Assembly (NCBI GenBank): GCA_902728285.1 | Contig: CACVBU010000964.1 | Span: 1,179,928 to 1,243,927 of the forward strand | Origin: Clytia hemisphaerica | Taxonomy: Eukaryota; Cnidaria; Hydrozoa; Leptothecata; Clytiidae | DNA length: 64,000 bases | Reading direction: 5' to 3' | In this document: piece after piece, positions 24,428-36,391 of the stretch | Layout: every line of letters starts with the position of its first letter | Position numbering within the stretch: the stretch's first letter is position 1 | Notes under the pieces: generated by a model | The model's database searches: none | What the model was told of the DNA's origin: nothing | The model's input: the letters and a program-made list of their open reading frames with translations, nothing else | Made by a program: the position numbers and the translations under genes

Positions 24428-24821
24428 CCCTATTCATACTAGGCTTTTAGGGGCGGTTCAGAACTAGGGTGGGGGGGGGCTTTTCCTGTACCACCCCTTA
24501 ACTTTTGATCTAGTGGGTCTTTTTGGATGAAATTTGGCACACAAGATCCTTGTGACGTAAGGTAACTTTTGACAAAAAATTTTTTTGATGACGTCACTCA
24601 TCAAAGTGTCAATTTTTGTGACACCTTACTGTCAGAAATGTCATCATGCTCAAGGTGTGAAAATATTTAGGTGTCAAATTTTTTTTTATTTTGAAGCTAA
24701 ATAGTTAGGTTATTTAGGAATTTACAGAAAATTTCATGGCAAAAGCTCTATTATTTCAGGAGCTATTAGCAATAGTTTGACCTCCGAACAGAAAGAGCCC
24801 CCCCCCCTAGTACGAATAGGG
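24428..24821. mobile_element. TTAA-flanked element, piggyBac-like MITE 2
   Basis: A 394-bp element has ends CCCTATTCATACTAGG and CCTAGTACGAATAGGG. TTAA lies at 24424-24427 and 24822-24825. It interrupts a minisatellite unit whose uninterrupted form reads gtatccattaacaaattcc. Runs of G and C lie just inside each end. Confidence 0.88.
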
Positions 24822-25667
24822 TTAATAAATTCCTGAATCAGTTTACTTTTGTGTTTTACGTCAGTGTAAATTCTGTGTCGAGCTTGAAAAATCCAGTCAC
24901 CGAACGTTAAATGTAACAGGTCTAGAAATGACGATTTTCACGCATAGCACCATGAAAAATATTCCGATCGTTTTCAAATTTACACATGAGCTGCATTGTA
25001 GTATCCATTAACAAATTCCAGAATCAGTTTACTTGGAAAAATTCTGTGTCAAGTTTGAAAAATCCAGCCACCGGCCGTTAAATACGACAGATCCAGAAAT
25101 GACGATTTTCACACATAGTACCATGACAAATATTCCGATCTTTTTCAAATTTACACATAAGCTGCATTGTAGTATCCATTAGCAAATTCCAGAATCAGTT
25201 TACTTGGAAAAATTCTGTGTCAAGTTTGAAAAATCCAGCCACCGGCTGTTAAAATGCGACGAGGAGACAGCATGCAGACTGGCAGATCTAGAAATGACCT
25301 TTTTTCAAGCATAGCACCATGAAAACTTCCGATCTTTTTCAAATTTACACATGAGCTACATTGTAGTATCCATTAACAAATTCCAGAATCAGTTTACTTG
25401 GGAAAATTCTGTGTCAAGTTTGTAATAAAAATTTAAATCCATCTTGAAAATAACCATGTTCTCACTTCATCTCGCAACCAAAAATAAAAGAAATTTGACT
25501 CTGTTACTAAACTCCATCCCATATGAGACAGGCTGAATATCACGCGGGTAGACGAGACAAAAAAACGGGCGGTCGGGCGGTTGGGCGTTGTTTAGCATGG
25601 ATTCGTTAACTTATTGCGCGCACAGGCCCCGACAAAACCAAAATATTTTCGTTCAGTTGCTTTTTAA

Positions 25668-26883
25668 CCCTATTTTTATCAGGGGGGGGATGTTTTCCAC
25701 CAGGCTGGCACTCTTTTGCTAATAGGTCACTGAAATTTTTTTTTAACACTCTGAAAGTTTTTGACTTTTAATATAATCCTATTATGTATATCAAATTTTA
25801 CAATTATACACCGACCATATCAGGTTTTATGACTTTTTTGTGCAGGCATATCATAAAATCCAGCTAAAACCCTGTAAAATCCCAAAAATCTTAAATTTAG
25901 CATAACTTTTGATCTAGGCATCCAATTGACTTCAAATTTTGACAGGTTTAGGTATCAATAATAAATTTTAAAAAATATTTAAAAGATTTTCATAAACTGC
26001 TGACGTCATCAAAAATGACGTCATTGTTTTTTGAAAAAATTTACTCATTTTCTGCGTGAATTTTAAACGTAAGTTTTATTAATATGTTAAAAACCGGCAA
26101 ATATGTTAAAAATATTTATTTTGGCTTTTAGAAATTCAAAACAGAATTGAAAAATCTCCATTCGTTCAACTGTAATTGCTATTTTATTGAATAGGACTTT
26201 TTTATTTGTCAGCGATAAGTGTGAAAGTTTGTGATTACGTCATCACCTTTATGAACTCCTTTTATACCGTGAAAAGCACAGCTCAAAATCATATATTTAC
26301 GCTGTGCCGACGAATCCAGATTCTATTCATCGCGCAATCAGCGTTATTCCCGTCGTTGAAAACACAAGTTACAAAAAGTCATCAATGCTTTGTAAAAAGA
26401 GTCAGTGATAGAGAATCATAACATAAAGTCTGTCTATTATTTCGATTCAATTAAAGTGACATTTCCATAATTAAAAGTTTAGTAATTACTGTTATACATT
26501 TGGGGATCATGTAAAAGATTTCTTTCGAAATAAGCTCATTTCAACTACACTTGGAGGTTTCTGGGGAATTCGTAAATGGTAAACTGCATACTGATACAGT
26601 CTGCTAAACATTTATATGGTAATATTTGCTCTTCATCTTTGATTTTTTCTACAGTGATTAGATTGACACATGCGCGATAAAATTTCTATTATTTGTCTTC
26701 AGAGGTTACTATTTTCTTTGAAAACTTAACCTCTGATACTCAGGGTACTCCTTTTATGGTAGAGAACATTTCTGCCAAATTTCAAGTCTATATCTTTTCT
26801 AGATCAAAAGTTATGCAAGGCTGGTGGAAAACACCCCCCCCCCTTGAGAATACAAAATCCGAAAAAGCCTGATAATAATAGGG
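25668..26883. mobile_element. TTAA-site element, piggyBac-like, 1.2 kb
   Basis: Ends CCCTATTTTTATCAGG and CCTGATAATAATAGGG are inverted. TTAA precedes the left end (25664-25667), and the right side reads TAAAGG where the empty site in copy 1 reads TTAAAGG, so one T has been lost. Subterminal ccaccaggctgg and ccagcc...gtggaaaac blocks are also inverted. There is no transposase frame, although the length exceeds a usual MITE. Confidence 0.8.
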
Positions 26884-27107
26884 TAAAGGCCCACTTGCGC
26901 TGCGCGGCTGGGCCAAAAAGAAAACAATTTTCGTTATCTACTTTTCATGATATTTCCAAGTTCAGTTTTGTACTCAAAGACACACACATACCATGTTCAT
27001 GCACATACCCATACAAACACATATTGTTAGATATCAAGTTAATGTTAAGTGCAACTTAATATTGAAACTGTTTTTAGAGTAAATTTGAGACTTTACTAAT
27101 TTGCATA

Positions 27108-27523
27108 CCTTATCGGGCCTTTTTACACCGGCCCTTATTGGCGTTGTTTTTAGGCTCTTGGCGTAATAAGGATCGGCGTTAAAAAGGCCGGTGTAAAAAG
27201 GGCCACAATATAGCAAATTTTACTTAAAGGTTTTACCATTTTTCTCTATTTAAAGGATTTTAGGTATGATTCGAAGATAAAAAATTATCCATTGTTTTAC
27301 TCGATCTCTAAAACATTGCAAAAATTAGTGATTTTCAACGGAATTTCCAACCGTTTACTACTGAAAAATGATATTTTAATGTAAATTATAGCCATTCTAA
27401 CAAATTTTGGCGTTGATTACGGCCCTAATTGGCGTAAGCCTAAAATCAGGCTGTGTCGTAATAAGGGCCGGCGTAAAAGGGACCGGCGTTAAATCAGGAC
27501 TGGCGTAAAAAGGGCCGATAAGG
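27108..27523. mobile_element. MITE, CCTTATCGG ends, TA target (copy 2)
   Basis: A 416-bp element has ends CCTTATCGGGCCTTTTTACA and TAAAAAGGGCCGATAAGG, with TA on both sides (27106-27107 and 27524-27525). Internal ggcgtaataaggrycggcgt phrases repeat in both orientations. Confidence 0.82.
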
Positions 27524-27795
27524 TAATTTGAGACATTCCAGATCAGGACTGTTCGAATGTTATTCTTATGAAATTGGTGTGATAAAGCATAAGTGATACA
27601 GTAGCGTGATGACAGGGGTGGCAACACCCCCCCCCCCCCTAGTGGCCAATATATTTTGAGGGGGACACCGAAAGACAACGGGAGCAAAAAGGCTATAATT
27701 ACTAATTTCAGCGCTTCTTTGCTTATTTGCACCTTAGAATTAGTAGTTTTCAGCCTAAAGAAATAATACCTAAAAACTTTTGTGCTTGATTTGCT

Positions 27796-28572
27796 CGGGT
27801 AGTTTAAAAAAAGTTATTCTATTTTTGATATAGCTCGGGTAATTTAAACAAAGTTATTCTATTTTTGATATACAAATCAAAAATGCCAAATTCTGCTCTG
27901 CTGGGGGTCTAATTTCAAACTTAAATCATATTTCCCGGTTAAAAATATCCCTTTCTTCGATTTAACAGCCAAAAACTTTTAAAAAATTGAAAATTTTCTC
28001 AAATATTGGCATTTTTAGATTTCTGTAAACGGGACCTTATCAAAAGTGAAATATTTCACCAAAAACTGATTTTGACCTAATGAAAATGCTTCAAAATGGT
28101 CGGAAAAGGGTTATTTTCAAATTTTTGGGGTTTTCTCCTAATTTTAGACCCCCCGCAGAGCAGAAATCGGCATTTTTAATTTTCAAAGACATCAAGGTCA
28201 TAATATTTGAGAAAAAAGGGAAATCCACCGGGAAGTTTTTGAACCACAATCGATTTGTAAGTGCTCTAAAGTAGGTTGGAAGGGTAGAGTTTTAACTCTG
28301 AGTTTCAACATGAGACTTAACACTTAGCACCTTAGGATCTGAGGATCCAAAAGTTCAAAAATAGTCCAATAAGACTCAGAATATAGCCTGGAAGTCTTCC
28401 AACCCCTCCCAAATTGAAATATTCGATTAAATTAAAAAGATAGCCAAAAATCGACTTTCTCGCCAGAACTTTAAATCTTGAAAAACGTTAAAATAGCCAA
28501 AATTCTCAATATATTATGACCTTAATTGTAGCTCGGGTAATTTAAAAAAAGTTATTTTATTTTTGATATAGG
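27796..28572. repeat. 41-bp direct repeats around a foldback MITE
   Basis: The phrase gctcgggtaatttaaa followed by gttattctatttttgata occurs twice at about 27796-27873 and again at about 28532-28572. Between them lies a TIR element at 27879-28177. Confidence 0.65.
27879..28177. mobile_element. foldback MITE, AAAAATGCC ends
   Basis: AAAAATGCCAAATTCTGCTC at the left is matched by its imperfect inverse at the right over about 37 bp (gcagagcag and gggggtctaa cores). The target duplication is not clear. Confidence 0.7.
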
Positions 28573-30124
28573 GCGCTTTCGAAAATTGCCTCCCTAATTT
28601 AGTTTAATCAAATTTTTGTCGACCCACCACCCCAACTGAATGTTAATAATGCGCTGTAGAGTCTATAGTTCCGGGAGGAAGGGAGAAAAAGTACCCTCAC
28701 CCCGACAAAAGAAGGCAGCACCAATATATTGACAAGCCAGAGAATTTTGTCGGCGGCCAGGGCTGAAAGTTTGTTAATCAGCAGTTTCTCGCCAACTTTT
28801 GTTCGTTCTCCTATACGCCTTTATATTCCCGCCCTCTGACATGATTAATAATGTCAGGATGAGGTTTAAAAAAAAAATTTCAAATGAAAGATGAAACTTC
28901 ACGGTATTTTTTCATTTGTGACGACTTTTCAGTGAACGGAGAGAGGGCACCGGGTTTTTTTATTAGAACCAAGTTTATAAGGATATTTAGGCTGAATAAA
29001 ATAAGAACATCGTAAGAACATGGATATCCTGAGGATTGAAAAGATTAACTTATAATTGCAGTAATTATTTTATTTCTCACTTTTTAAATAATAAAAAAAA
29101 CGTCAATATCAGAATTGTTGTATTAAAAAGACAGTATTTCATCTCATTAATCCATCAATTAGTTGCGGTTAAGATCAATTTTTGTCTAGGGAATGGAATA
29201 ATTCAATAAAATATGTGTAGTTTTGTTGATGTGAAAGTAAAAAATCTTTCCCCAAGAAATGTTAAAAATAACAAGTTAAAATACTTTTATCATAATTTAC
29301 ATATATACAGGAAAATGAAAATATTACAAAATTTATCGTAAAGTCTCAAGTCATGAACAATAGAAACCCAGGGTGAGAGGTTTATTTCTATTTTTGTAAG
29401 AACAGAAAACCCTGATACCTTTGGAGAGGTACTTAAAAATCGACATTCCATAATACTATTGTTTTCCTGAACACGCGCCAATTTGATGACGATTGACTAT
29501 GTTTAGTGTCAAGTTACACGAGCCCATTCATGTTTCAAGAGTATTTTTCGATCGGTAATATCTACTTAAAGCTTGATTTACATTTTGAAAAAAAATCTTT
29601 TAAGGTCGCAAAATCTTCTAGCAAGAATCGATAACAAAATATTCAACACAATCTAAACTTAAAGGAAAGCTGTATCTTCCGTTTTAGATCAATTTTGGAA
29701 ATTAAATTTTCATCGTAAAAAGGAAATCGTGGCGACTAAGTGTAAATCTAGTCTTATGGTTAGAATGAATTACCTACCTACTACAATTAGCAAGATGTAT
29801 GTCGAAATCCAAGCCCTATTTTTGAAGTGTATACAAACAAAGATTGTTTGTCGTCAATGCCCTCTCTCTCTATAGATTGACCAAAAACTTGGCTATTTTA
29901 TGTTCCTTTGATAAAGTTAGAAAACAAAAGTCTGCCTTCATGCTTGAACTCTGACTAATTTGGCAAAATTATTAGATACATGCTGAAACTGAAAATCCTA
30001 AAATTTTAAACACTAGCAGAGGACGTGCCCAAGTTTCCATAGAAAACTCTGTTGTTTTTGTTTGAGTTATCAAGTATGTCTCAATGATTCATATCAATCT
30101 AAGAGGGTTTTGTATGCAAAGTTT
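28573..30124. other. gene-free spacer
   Basis: AT-rich sequence with no recognised element. It includes the region downstream of the first GTPase gene. No AATAAA was seen close to that gene's stop. Confidence 0.4.
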
Positions 30125-30826
30125 TTAATCTGAATCTGAGTCAGAAGAACTATCAGAGCTAAAACTGTTCGATAGATTTAGTAAGAATGATTTAACGCCT
30201 TTTTTTCTTTGTTGTTGTGGAGTGTTTTTAGCCTTCATTCTTTGTTCTGCAAATAATCTTCGTTTGATGGTCGCCGTATATCCAATTTTCTTGACCATCG
30301 TTATAAATGTTTCTGTAATATTTTCATCGTCCTTCGCTGAGACTTCAATATAAGAGCAACCATGTTGTACCGCCGTTTGAAGTCCTTTCTCAAAACTTAC
30401 TTCACGCTCTCCCGTTAATTCCAAGTCTTTTTTGTTCCCAACTAAAACACAAGGGAAATTCTGTCCTTTTTGTTCGCTAACTTCTGCGATAAGTTTCTTT
30501 GCTACTTCCAATGATTTTGATGCTCCGACTGAATAAACAACAACAAAAGCTTGGCATTTTGTGATGGTTAATCGAAGCATCATTGGAAATTCAAATCCAC
30601 CTGCAGTATCGAATAATTGTAAACAAGCAACTCGTCTATTGTCTTCATGAAGAGTTGTCATGTGAACTTCAGCTGCTGTCGGTGTATAAGTTTGTGTGAA
30701 TGATCCATTAACTAATCGTTCGATGATACTTGATTTACCACAAGCTGTTTCTCCTAAAACGGCTACATCGTAATATGGAGTAACTTCGCCTTTTGGGCTT
30801 CGAGCTAACTTTGGTGTTTTCCTCAT
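30125..30826 (-). CDS. Ras-like small GTPase 1 (atypical, intronless)
   Basis: A 233-residue single-exon protein. Nucleotide-binding motifs: G1 GETACGKS (25-32), candidate switch Thr in TYTPTAAE (47-54), G3 DTAGG (73-77), G4 NKKD (131-134) and G5 SAK (163-165). The block after G3 (FPMMLRLTITKCQAF) resembles the DIRAS/RASD/Rap side of the Ras family. The residue equal to Ras Gln61 is Gly, so intrinsic hydrolysis should be low. The C-terminus is Lys/Arg-rich, then an acidic SDSDSD tail, with no CAAX box, so prenyl anchoring is not expected. A TATA-like GTATAAATA lies about 180 bp upstream (minus strand, near 31000-31010). It has the most canonical G4 and G5 motifs of the four copies. Its partner and pathway are unknown. 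Confidence 0.9.
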   Translation of the reverse strand: MRKTPKLARSPKGEVTPYYDVAVLGETACGKSSIIERLVNGSFTQTYTPTAAEVHMTTLHEDNRRVACLQLFDTAGGFEFPMMLRLTITKCQAFVVVYSVGASKSLEVAKKLIAEVSEQKGQNFPCVLVGNKKDLELTGEREVSFEKGLQTAVQHGCSYIEVSAKDDENITETFITMVKKIGYTATIKRRLFAEQRMKAKNTPQQQRKKGVKSFLLNLSNSFSSDSSSDSDSD

Positions 30827-30997
30827 TATATCGCTATAAAATCACAGACCTCAAAATCTTGTTCGACTTTGTCGTCTGGTCGCTGCTGCCTCTGTACGGT
30901 CGCTGTTAATGTACAAAAATGCTTCTTCTATACTAATGTATAGAAATGCTTTTGACAAAAGTCGCGCTGTAAAATGTCTTTCTCCAATAGACGGCAA

Positions 30998-31012
30998 TGG
31001 TATTTATACTAC
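30998..31012 (-). promoter_or_regulatory. TATA-like box upstream of GTPase 1
   Basis: The minus strand reads GTATAAATACC here, about 180 bp before the start codon. The position is plausible for a core promoter with a longer leader than the other copies. Confidence 0.4.
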
Positions 31013-33890
31013 TCTTGAAAAATATCCGGACGCGATTTCTTTCTTGTTTGTATGGTGTGGTTAATCCCCTTTGTTTAGAAACGGAAAATAAATATGATAC
31101 TGTTTATGTTCAAATGCAATCCAACTCGGCGGCATGCGATTAATTTTAATATCGATAGTGACCTATATCAATGCTCTATGTTTTAGATTTCTCCGCTCGG
31201 CTTTGTCGTATTTTGCTGCCAGGAATGTGATATCTTTAGTAGGTGTCTTTTCAATTTTTTCTTTAATTTTGGTACTGCAACTTCTTCAATTTAAGTGTAT
31301 GCAGTACACACAAATACAAATCGTGTTTCTTCTTCTTTTCTAATGTTTTCCTTTGCTGTGTTCTTGAAATATTTTTCTTCAGCTGCGCGGCGTAGATGCT
31401 TCAAGCCTTGAACTCTTACTGTAACCTCTTTAAGTGACTAGTGATTTGTTGGTGGATCTTTATGTCCTTTATTTATACCGTTTCCTACAGCCGTCGTTGA
31501 CTGGTTCTATACTTGTCTGAACTGATTTCTTTCTTAGAAACTCTCTCTCTCTATTTATGCTTACTACGCATACACCTCTTACTGAAAGATATTTGAAAAT
31601 ATGTAACAGATATTTACCACTTTGTAGAGTTTTTATTAGAAAATGGATCACGCAGAAATCTTGTTCAAAAGGAACTAATCTAGTTTGAGAGATTGTGGGT
31701 CGTTGAAGTACAGTTGTATGTTCGCTGGAATCAGGTATATAAGAATCTAGCCTAGGCAGCATAATCGATGCACATTTTTCTGTTGATTTATGGAAAACAT
31801 CTATGTCTTATCCTTTCTGATATTGACTAGATTCAATTTCCATCTGACATTCTTATAAATAATAGTTTGTCACGCGTCAAGTTATTTGACAGGTCATCAA
31901 CAAACAAAATTATGGAGCGATTTATTAACCTTTCATACGAGACGAAAGAATTTTGATGGTTCCAGTTACACTTTCTATGTTGACATTTTAGCGTTTCTGA
32001 AGCTTGTAAACCAAGAAAAAACGTTCAAACAATGTCAATAAAACGTCTACAACCTTTCATCTACAAATGTTATGGTCACAATAGAGTGGGAAATTCGTAA
32101 ATTCCCTTTCCAGTATTTTTTTGTAGTCTTTCATGTTTATATTTATTTTGTCCAAAGATGTAACAAATCTCTTGCGTACTTTCCCTGAAAGTTTTATTCA
32201 ACTTTCAGTGTGGGTATTTTGTTTGTATTGATTTTCTTCTTTATGTGGGGTGACCTTGAGACAAAATTTTATCATGTAACTGTGGGGAGACGTATGCAAG
32301 TTCTATGAAATAATCTGCCTCGGAAAAAAGGAACAGAACACTTTAGTAAAAAAAGTACTACATGGTTAGGCTTGCTGGTTGCCAAGTATGCGGTATAAAT
32401 TTTTTAAGCCATAAAGTTTCCAGTTGTAATCTAACGGGTTCAGCAGTCCTCGCCGGGCCATAGAGACAGGACTGTCTTAAGGTCAACGCATAGCCTTGCT
32501 TTCAAGTTGTCAGTTAAATTAGGTCATTATTCGTATAAAATTATATAGATAAGAAAATAACTAATTCAGGTAATGCGTAATAGATTTTATCAGACTTGGA
32601 CATTTTCTTTACTTGATGTTCCACGCCTTAGATCGTAAAAACATCACATGAGAAATTAACAACATTTATACGTAACGTAATGATTTTAAAGGCGATAAAA
32701 CTTACAGTATAAGACACTTTGTCATAATCTTAATTGGCAATTTTGATCTCGGTTGGTGATATGAATTGCCCAAATATAGTCAAATTTTCCTCACAACTGG
32801 CATAGAGTTCATTGGACAAGAAAGGCACTGATCTCAACCCAAACATAACAAAAACTTGGAATTTTAGCATTGGTACATTTCAGTCAGAAATTTTGAACCG
32901 TTACCTATAATACCAGGTTACCAAGGCAGGGGTATTTTTAATGGCAGCAGTTTTTCCTTCTCAATCACGTTGTAGAAACAAGAATGCACCACATAATAGC
33001 CCGAAAGTGATTTGGAAAGTTCAAAAGAAAATCTTCCGATTTGATGAAGGTGTGACCGGGTCGAATTCCCCGCTCTGGTTATGAAATATGTTGTTTTGAT
33101 TAATATATCATATAAGAACATTTGGGTAAAAGATATTTCATTTTAGTGGGTAAAAAGTTTTGAAACAGAAGTTTCATATAAGACATTATTAAGGAGGAAA
33201 GGAGAAAAAGATCTTATAAAAGGTCTTAAAAATCTTATATATTGTATATACACCTGAATCTAAACAATCTGATTTAGACAGTTATCCTCAGACCTGTGCT
33301 TATGAAAAACTGAAGAAGAAAAAAAGTAGGTTGAAGAATGCAAACATAAATCGACCTTGCTGATAAACCCGGTAGCGGTTTATAGTCTGATTACGAAAGT
33401 TTGTTAATTAGTGGAGAAAAATTCATTAAAAATGAAGCTATTAATTGAAGTTAATTGTTGATTGGTATTTTTTAATTAAGGTACTATGTTTCCGGGTTGT
33501 GTAACTAGCTTTTCGGTACATTTATAACTTGCTATGGAAACCTTGACCTCCCTGTATTTGATTCAGGAACACGAACTGAAACAAAAAGTACCTTGTGTAT
33601 GTGCAGTATATAAATCTAAAGCAACTTAAGCAATAGATTTTTCGGTATTAAGTAATAACTTTAATGCAGTGCCAGCTTTCTTCAAAGATACCGAATTTAA
33701 CACCAAAGAGAGCGGTATCTCTGCTTAATATACAAAGCGAAAGATATCTATTTTTTCCATTGCATTCAAATGTGCTTCTTTATCTGATAAAGCCAAAGGC
33801 AAGGCTTCTTTACAGAAAATACACGTACATTTTTTGTAACCTATGCCTTTTTTCGGCTAAATTGTTGGAAAAAAACTATTTTTGCATAGG
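31013..33890. other. gene-free spacer
   Basis: About 2.9 kb with only short open frames and no recognised element or RNA gene. Confidence 0.4.
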
Positions 33891-34233
33891 GGGGCCGTCC
33901 ACATAGTACGTACGCACTAAGGGGGGAGGGGGCTCTTCTCAAAAGCGTATGTTTGCGTACAGGGGGAGGGTTCGTTTGTTCCTTACGAAATATTTCTTTC
34001 TTTTACGCTTCTCATACGCGTCTAGGAAAAGAAAAAGTTGCCTAATAAACATTGAGTTTCATGTATGAAATAAAGGTCCGAACCAAAAAATTCTTCAACC
34101 GAGGGGGAGGGGGGACTGAAAAAGTATGTACTTACCAGGGGGGGGTATAGCCATTTACGTACGCTTGCGTACAGGGGGGAGGGGGTACTCGATTTTCGAC
34201 ATTTTAGTGCGTACGTACTATGTGGACGGCCCC
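33891..34233. mobile_element. MITE, GGGGCCGTCCACATAGTACG ends
   Basis: A near-perfect TIR of about 25 bp starts GGGGCCGTCCACATAGTACG and ends with its reverse complement at 34233. The interior has several gggggagggg runs and gcgtac repeats. No flanking duplication was identified. Confidence 0.78.
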
Positions 34234-34287
34234 AGAGTGGATCAAACATAGCCACCATAAAGTTATTCAAGGGTTTTACCTGCTTAA

Positions 34288-35501
34288 GTCGGTGTTTTTT
34301 ACACTTTTGGCAAAAACGTGAAGTTTTTTAAAACAAGTTTTAAAATAAATACAAAATGCAACTTTTCTTAATATAATTTTAGGGGAATCGGCAAAGGATT
34401 GAAGATTCCATTCCATTTTTCCCGAGCCTACTAGAGAAACTAAACCAGTACTTATAATCTCTTAAAGTTAGGAGCACGTTAGGATTAAACGATTCCATAA
34501 TGAAAATGGATTATGGATTCCATGAGCAATAACTTTTGATCTAATGGGGCTTTAGAACTGAAATTTGGCAGGATGGAGCATTTATGTGTTTTCTATTCCT
34601 AAATAAAAAATCTTCCAGCTGGGAGCAGTTTGGGATCACCTATTCCTAATTTTTCTTTGAGTTCAAGCCTTTTTAAACTGAGGATTGTTGTATGTTTATT
34701 TGATATTAAGTAGTTCAAATTAAACTACTTGGAAGGTTTGGGCTCTTAAAAACACGAAAATAAGATTTTCCACTAGAATAGAGCATCTAAGGATTATCAA
34801 ATCCTTCATTGAAAGTAACATACTTTGCCTTATCCGAAATGAGCGTCTTAGTCTGGAATGAAATATCCTACAAGGCTCTAAACTGATTTTTTACGTTATG
34901 CATGATATGTCGTTACGTTAATGACCTAAAATAAGCTCAGATAGAGCCCCGAAGGATTAATAATTCCATTTTGCGACAAGTTGGGGTTGGGGTGGGTTGG
35001 GGTAGATTCACCACTTTAAAATGAAATTTTTAATCCCAAAACGCTCGCGAAACCGCACCTTTTGGTATCTAAGAATGTTTTAAAGTTAAGTGGAAGTGAC
35101 TTTTGATTAATTTTAGATTGTGATCAGTCCATTTTAACGATGAAATGCATCTTTTATAATTGTTCAAGTTCAGAGATGTTTTTCGGATGGAATTTTGGAT
35201 CCAAAAGTGCTCTTCATCATTGTTTCATAAAATATAGAGATCATGTAACAAGTTCAGACCATCAGAATCAATTCAAGAGCCACCAAACTCTCATAATTCC
35301 AAAATTCTTAAAATCTAATATTTTGGAATATTGGATCCTTCTTCGCTCCTGGGACCAAAACCAAAAGTTCTAAGCTCGCGCGTTACACCTTTTTGGAAGA
35401 TTTCATCCCAAAATGCTCGTTCAAATTCATTTTATTCAAGAAAAACCATTTTTTAGAAAATTTAATGTCACGTTTTTGCCAAAAGTGTAAAAAACACCGA
35501 C
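34288..35501. mobile_element. 1.2-kb TIR element, small relative of the 5-kb element
   Basis: TIRs of about 34 bp start GTCGGTGTTTTTTACAC and end in its inverse, with TTAA on both sides (34284-34287 and 35502-35505). Terminal and subterminal sequence matches 8210-13264. The longest frame is 77 codons with no transposase features. Confidence 0.88.
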
Positions 35502-35531
35502 TTAAACACTAACTCAATGAGCATAAACCCC

Positions 35532-35583
35532 TGTGCCAAAGTTCCAGTGTGAAACCTATTTTACCGGCACAAAACTTGGCACA
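35532..35583. repeat. small palindrome
   Basis: TGTGCCAAAGTT and the inverse AACTTGGCACA form a short hairpin, with a second inverted ggcaca core inside. Confidence 0.55.
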
Positions 35584-35841
35584 AAAAATGTAATCCCTGG
35601 TGAGAAAATACACTTAACTCTCATATACCCATTTTGGGCCAACACAGAGTGTTGTCTTTAAAAGAATGGTGTTTTTTCATTTCATCGTGGATATTTTTAA
35701 AATTTTGGAAAAAATCATTCTTGAAATATTCTAATAGTATTCTTAGGTTGGGATTATTCAATTAAATCTAAATTTAACATACAGTACATACTTGAAAGCA
35801 AAATATGACATTTTTGTGAAAGTATTGAGCACCTTACTAAT

Positions 35842-35924
35842 GGCCAGCGCAAATGAACCCAACATTCAAACCAACAATTTTTTGGTAAATGTAGCGTCAA
35901 ATGTTGGCTCCATTTGCGCCGGCC
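35842..35924. repeat. foldback repeat, GGCCAGCGCAAATG arms
   Basis: GGCCAGCGCAAATG and CATTTGCGCCGGCC flank a second inverted pair CCAACATT/AATGTTGG. The 139-codon open frame over this region is therefore probably accidental. Confidence 0.7.
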
Positions 35925-36254
35925 TTGATTGGCAATTTGCAGTTAAAAATGCTCTAAAAATGGCATCATTGAGTTATGTTGCCAAATTCCATGATGGTGA
36001 TATTCTTAGCATATTCTTATTTTTTCGCCAATTTCGTTATGAATACTCTTATAAAAGTTCTTATAATCTGCAGATAGAAGAAAACAGACTTGTAAAGTAT
36101 TCTTATAGAGTATATTCTTCTTATAAAAAAGCTGTGTATGATTTTGAAGATCGCTTCATCGAAAACCGGCAATTTATTTGTGACTTCTTTGTCTTATCCC
36201 AAAACGGCTGAGTAATTCTCATTGTGTCACTGCAATAGGAGTGTCATGGTAGAT

Positions 36255-36391
36255 CAGGCCCGGTGGACTGGGGAGACTTCAGCCTCCCCACTTTTGAGCA
36301 AATTGAGACATTTCTCATCAAATTCCTAGCAAATTTTATCTCATTTTGAGCCTTCAGCCTCCCCACTTTAACGATTGTTCCGCCGGGCCTG
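36255..36391. mobile_element. MITE, CAGGCCCGG ends, 5-bp target (copy 1)
   Basis: A 137-bp element starts CAGGCCCGGTGGA and ends TCCGCCGGGCCTG. It is flanked by tagat on both sides (36250-36254 and 36392-36396). The interior has two ttcagcctccccactt phrases. Confidence 0.88.

Larger units (their letters stand above)
24360..26915 (+). mobile_element. composite minisatellite element, copy 2, with two nested insertions
   Basis: Units related to 6683-7310 start near 24367, 24950, 25130 and 25318. The tail follows at about 25440-25667 and finishes at 26884-26915 with the GC-rich hairpin (GGCCCA ... TGGGCC). Two TTAA-flanked elements are nested: one in a unit (24428-24821) and one in the tail (25668-26883). 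Compared with copy 1, removing the insertions restores the same element order. Confidence 0.65.

Noticed and set aside
35792-36211. 139-codon plus-strand frame
   Set aside because: It spans the foldback repeat at 35842-35924 and has no domain or splice context.
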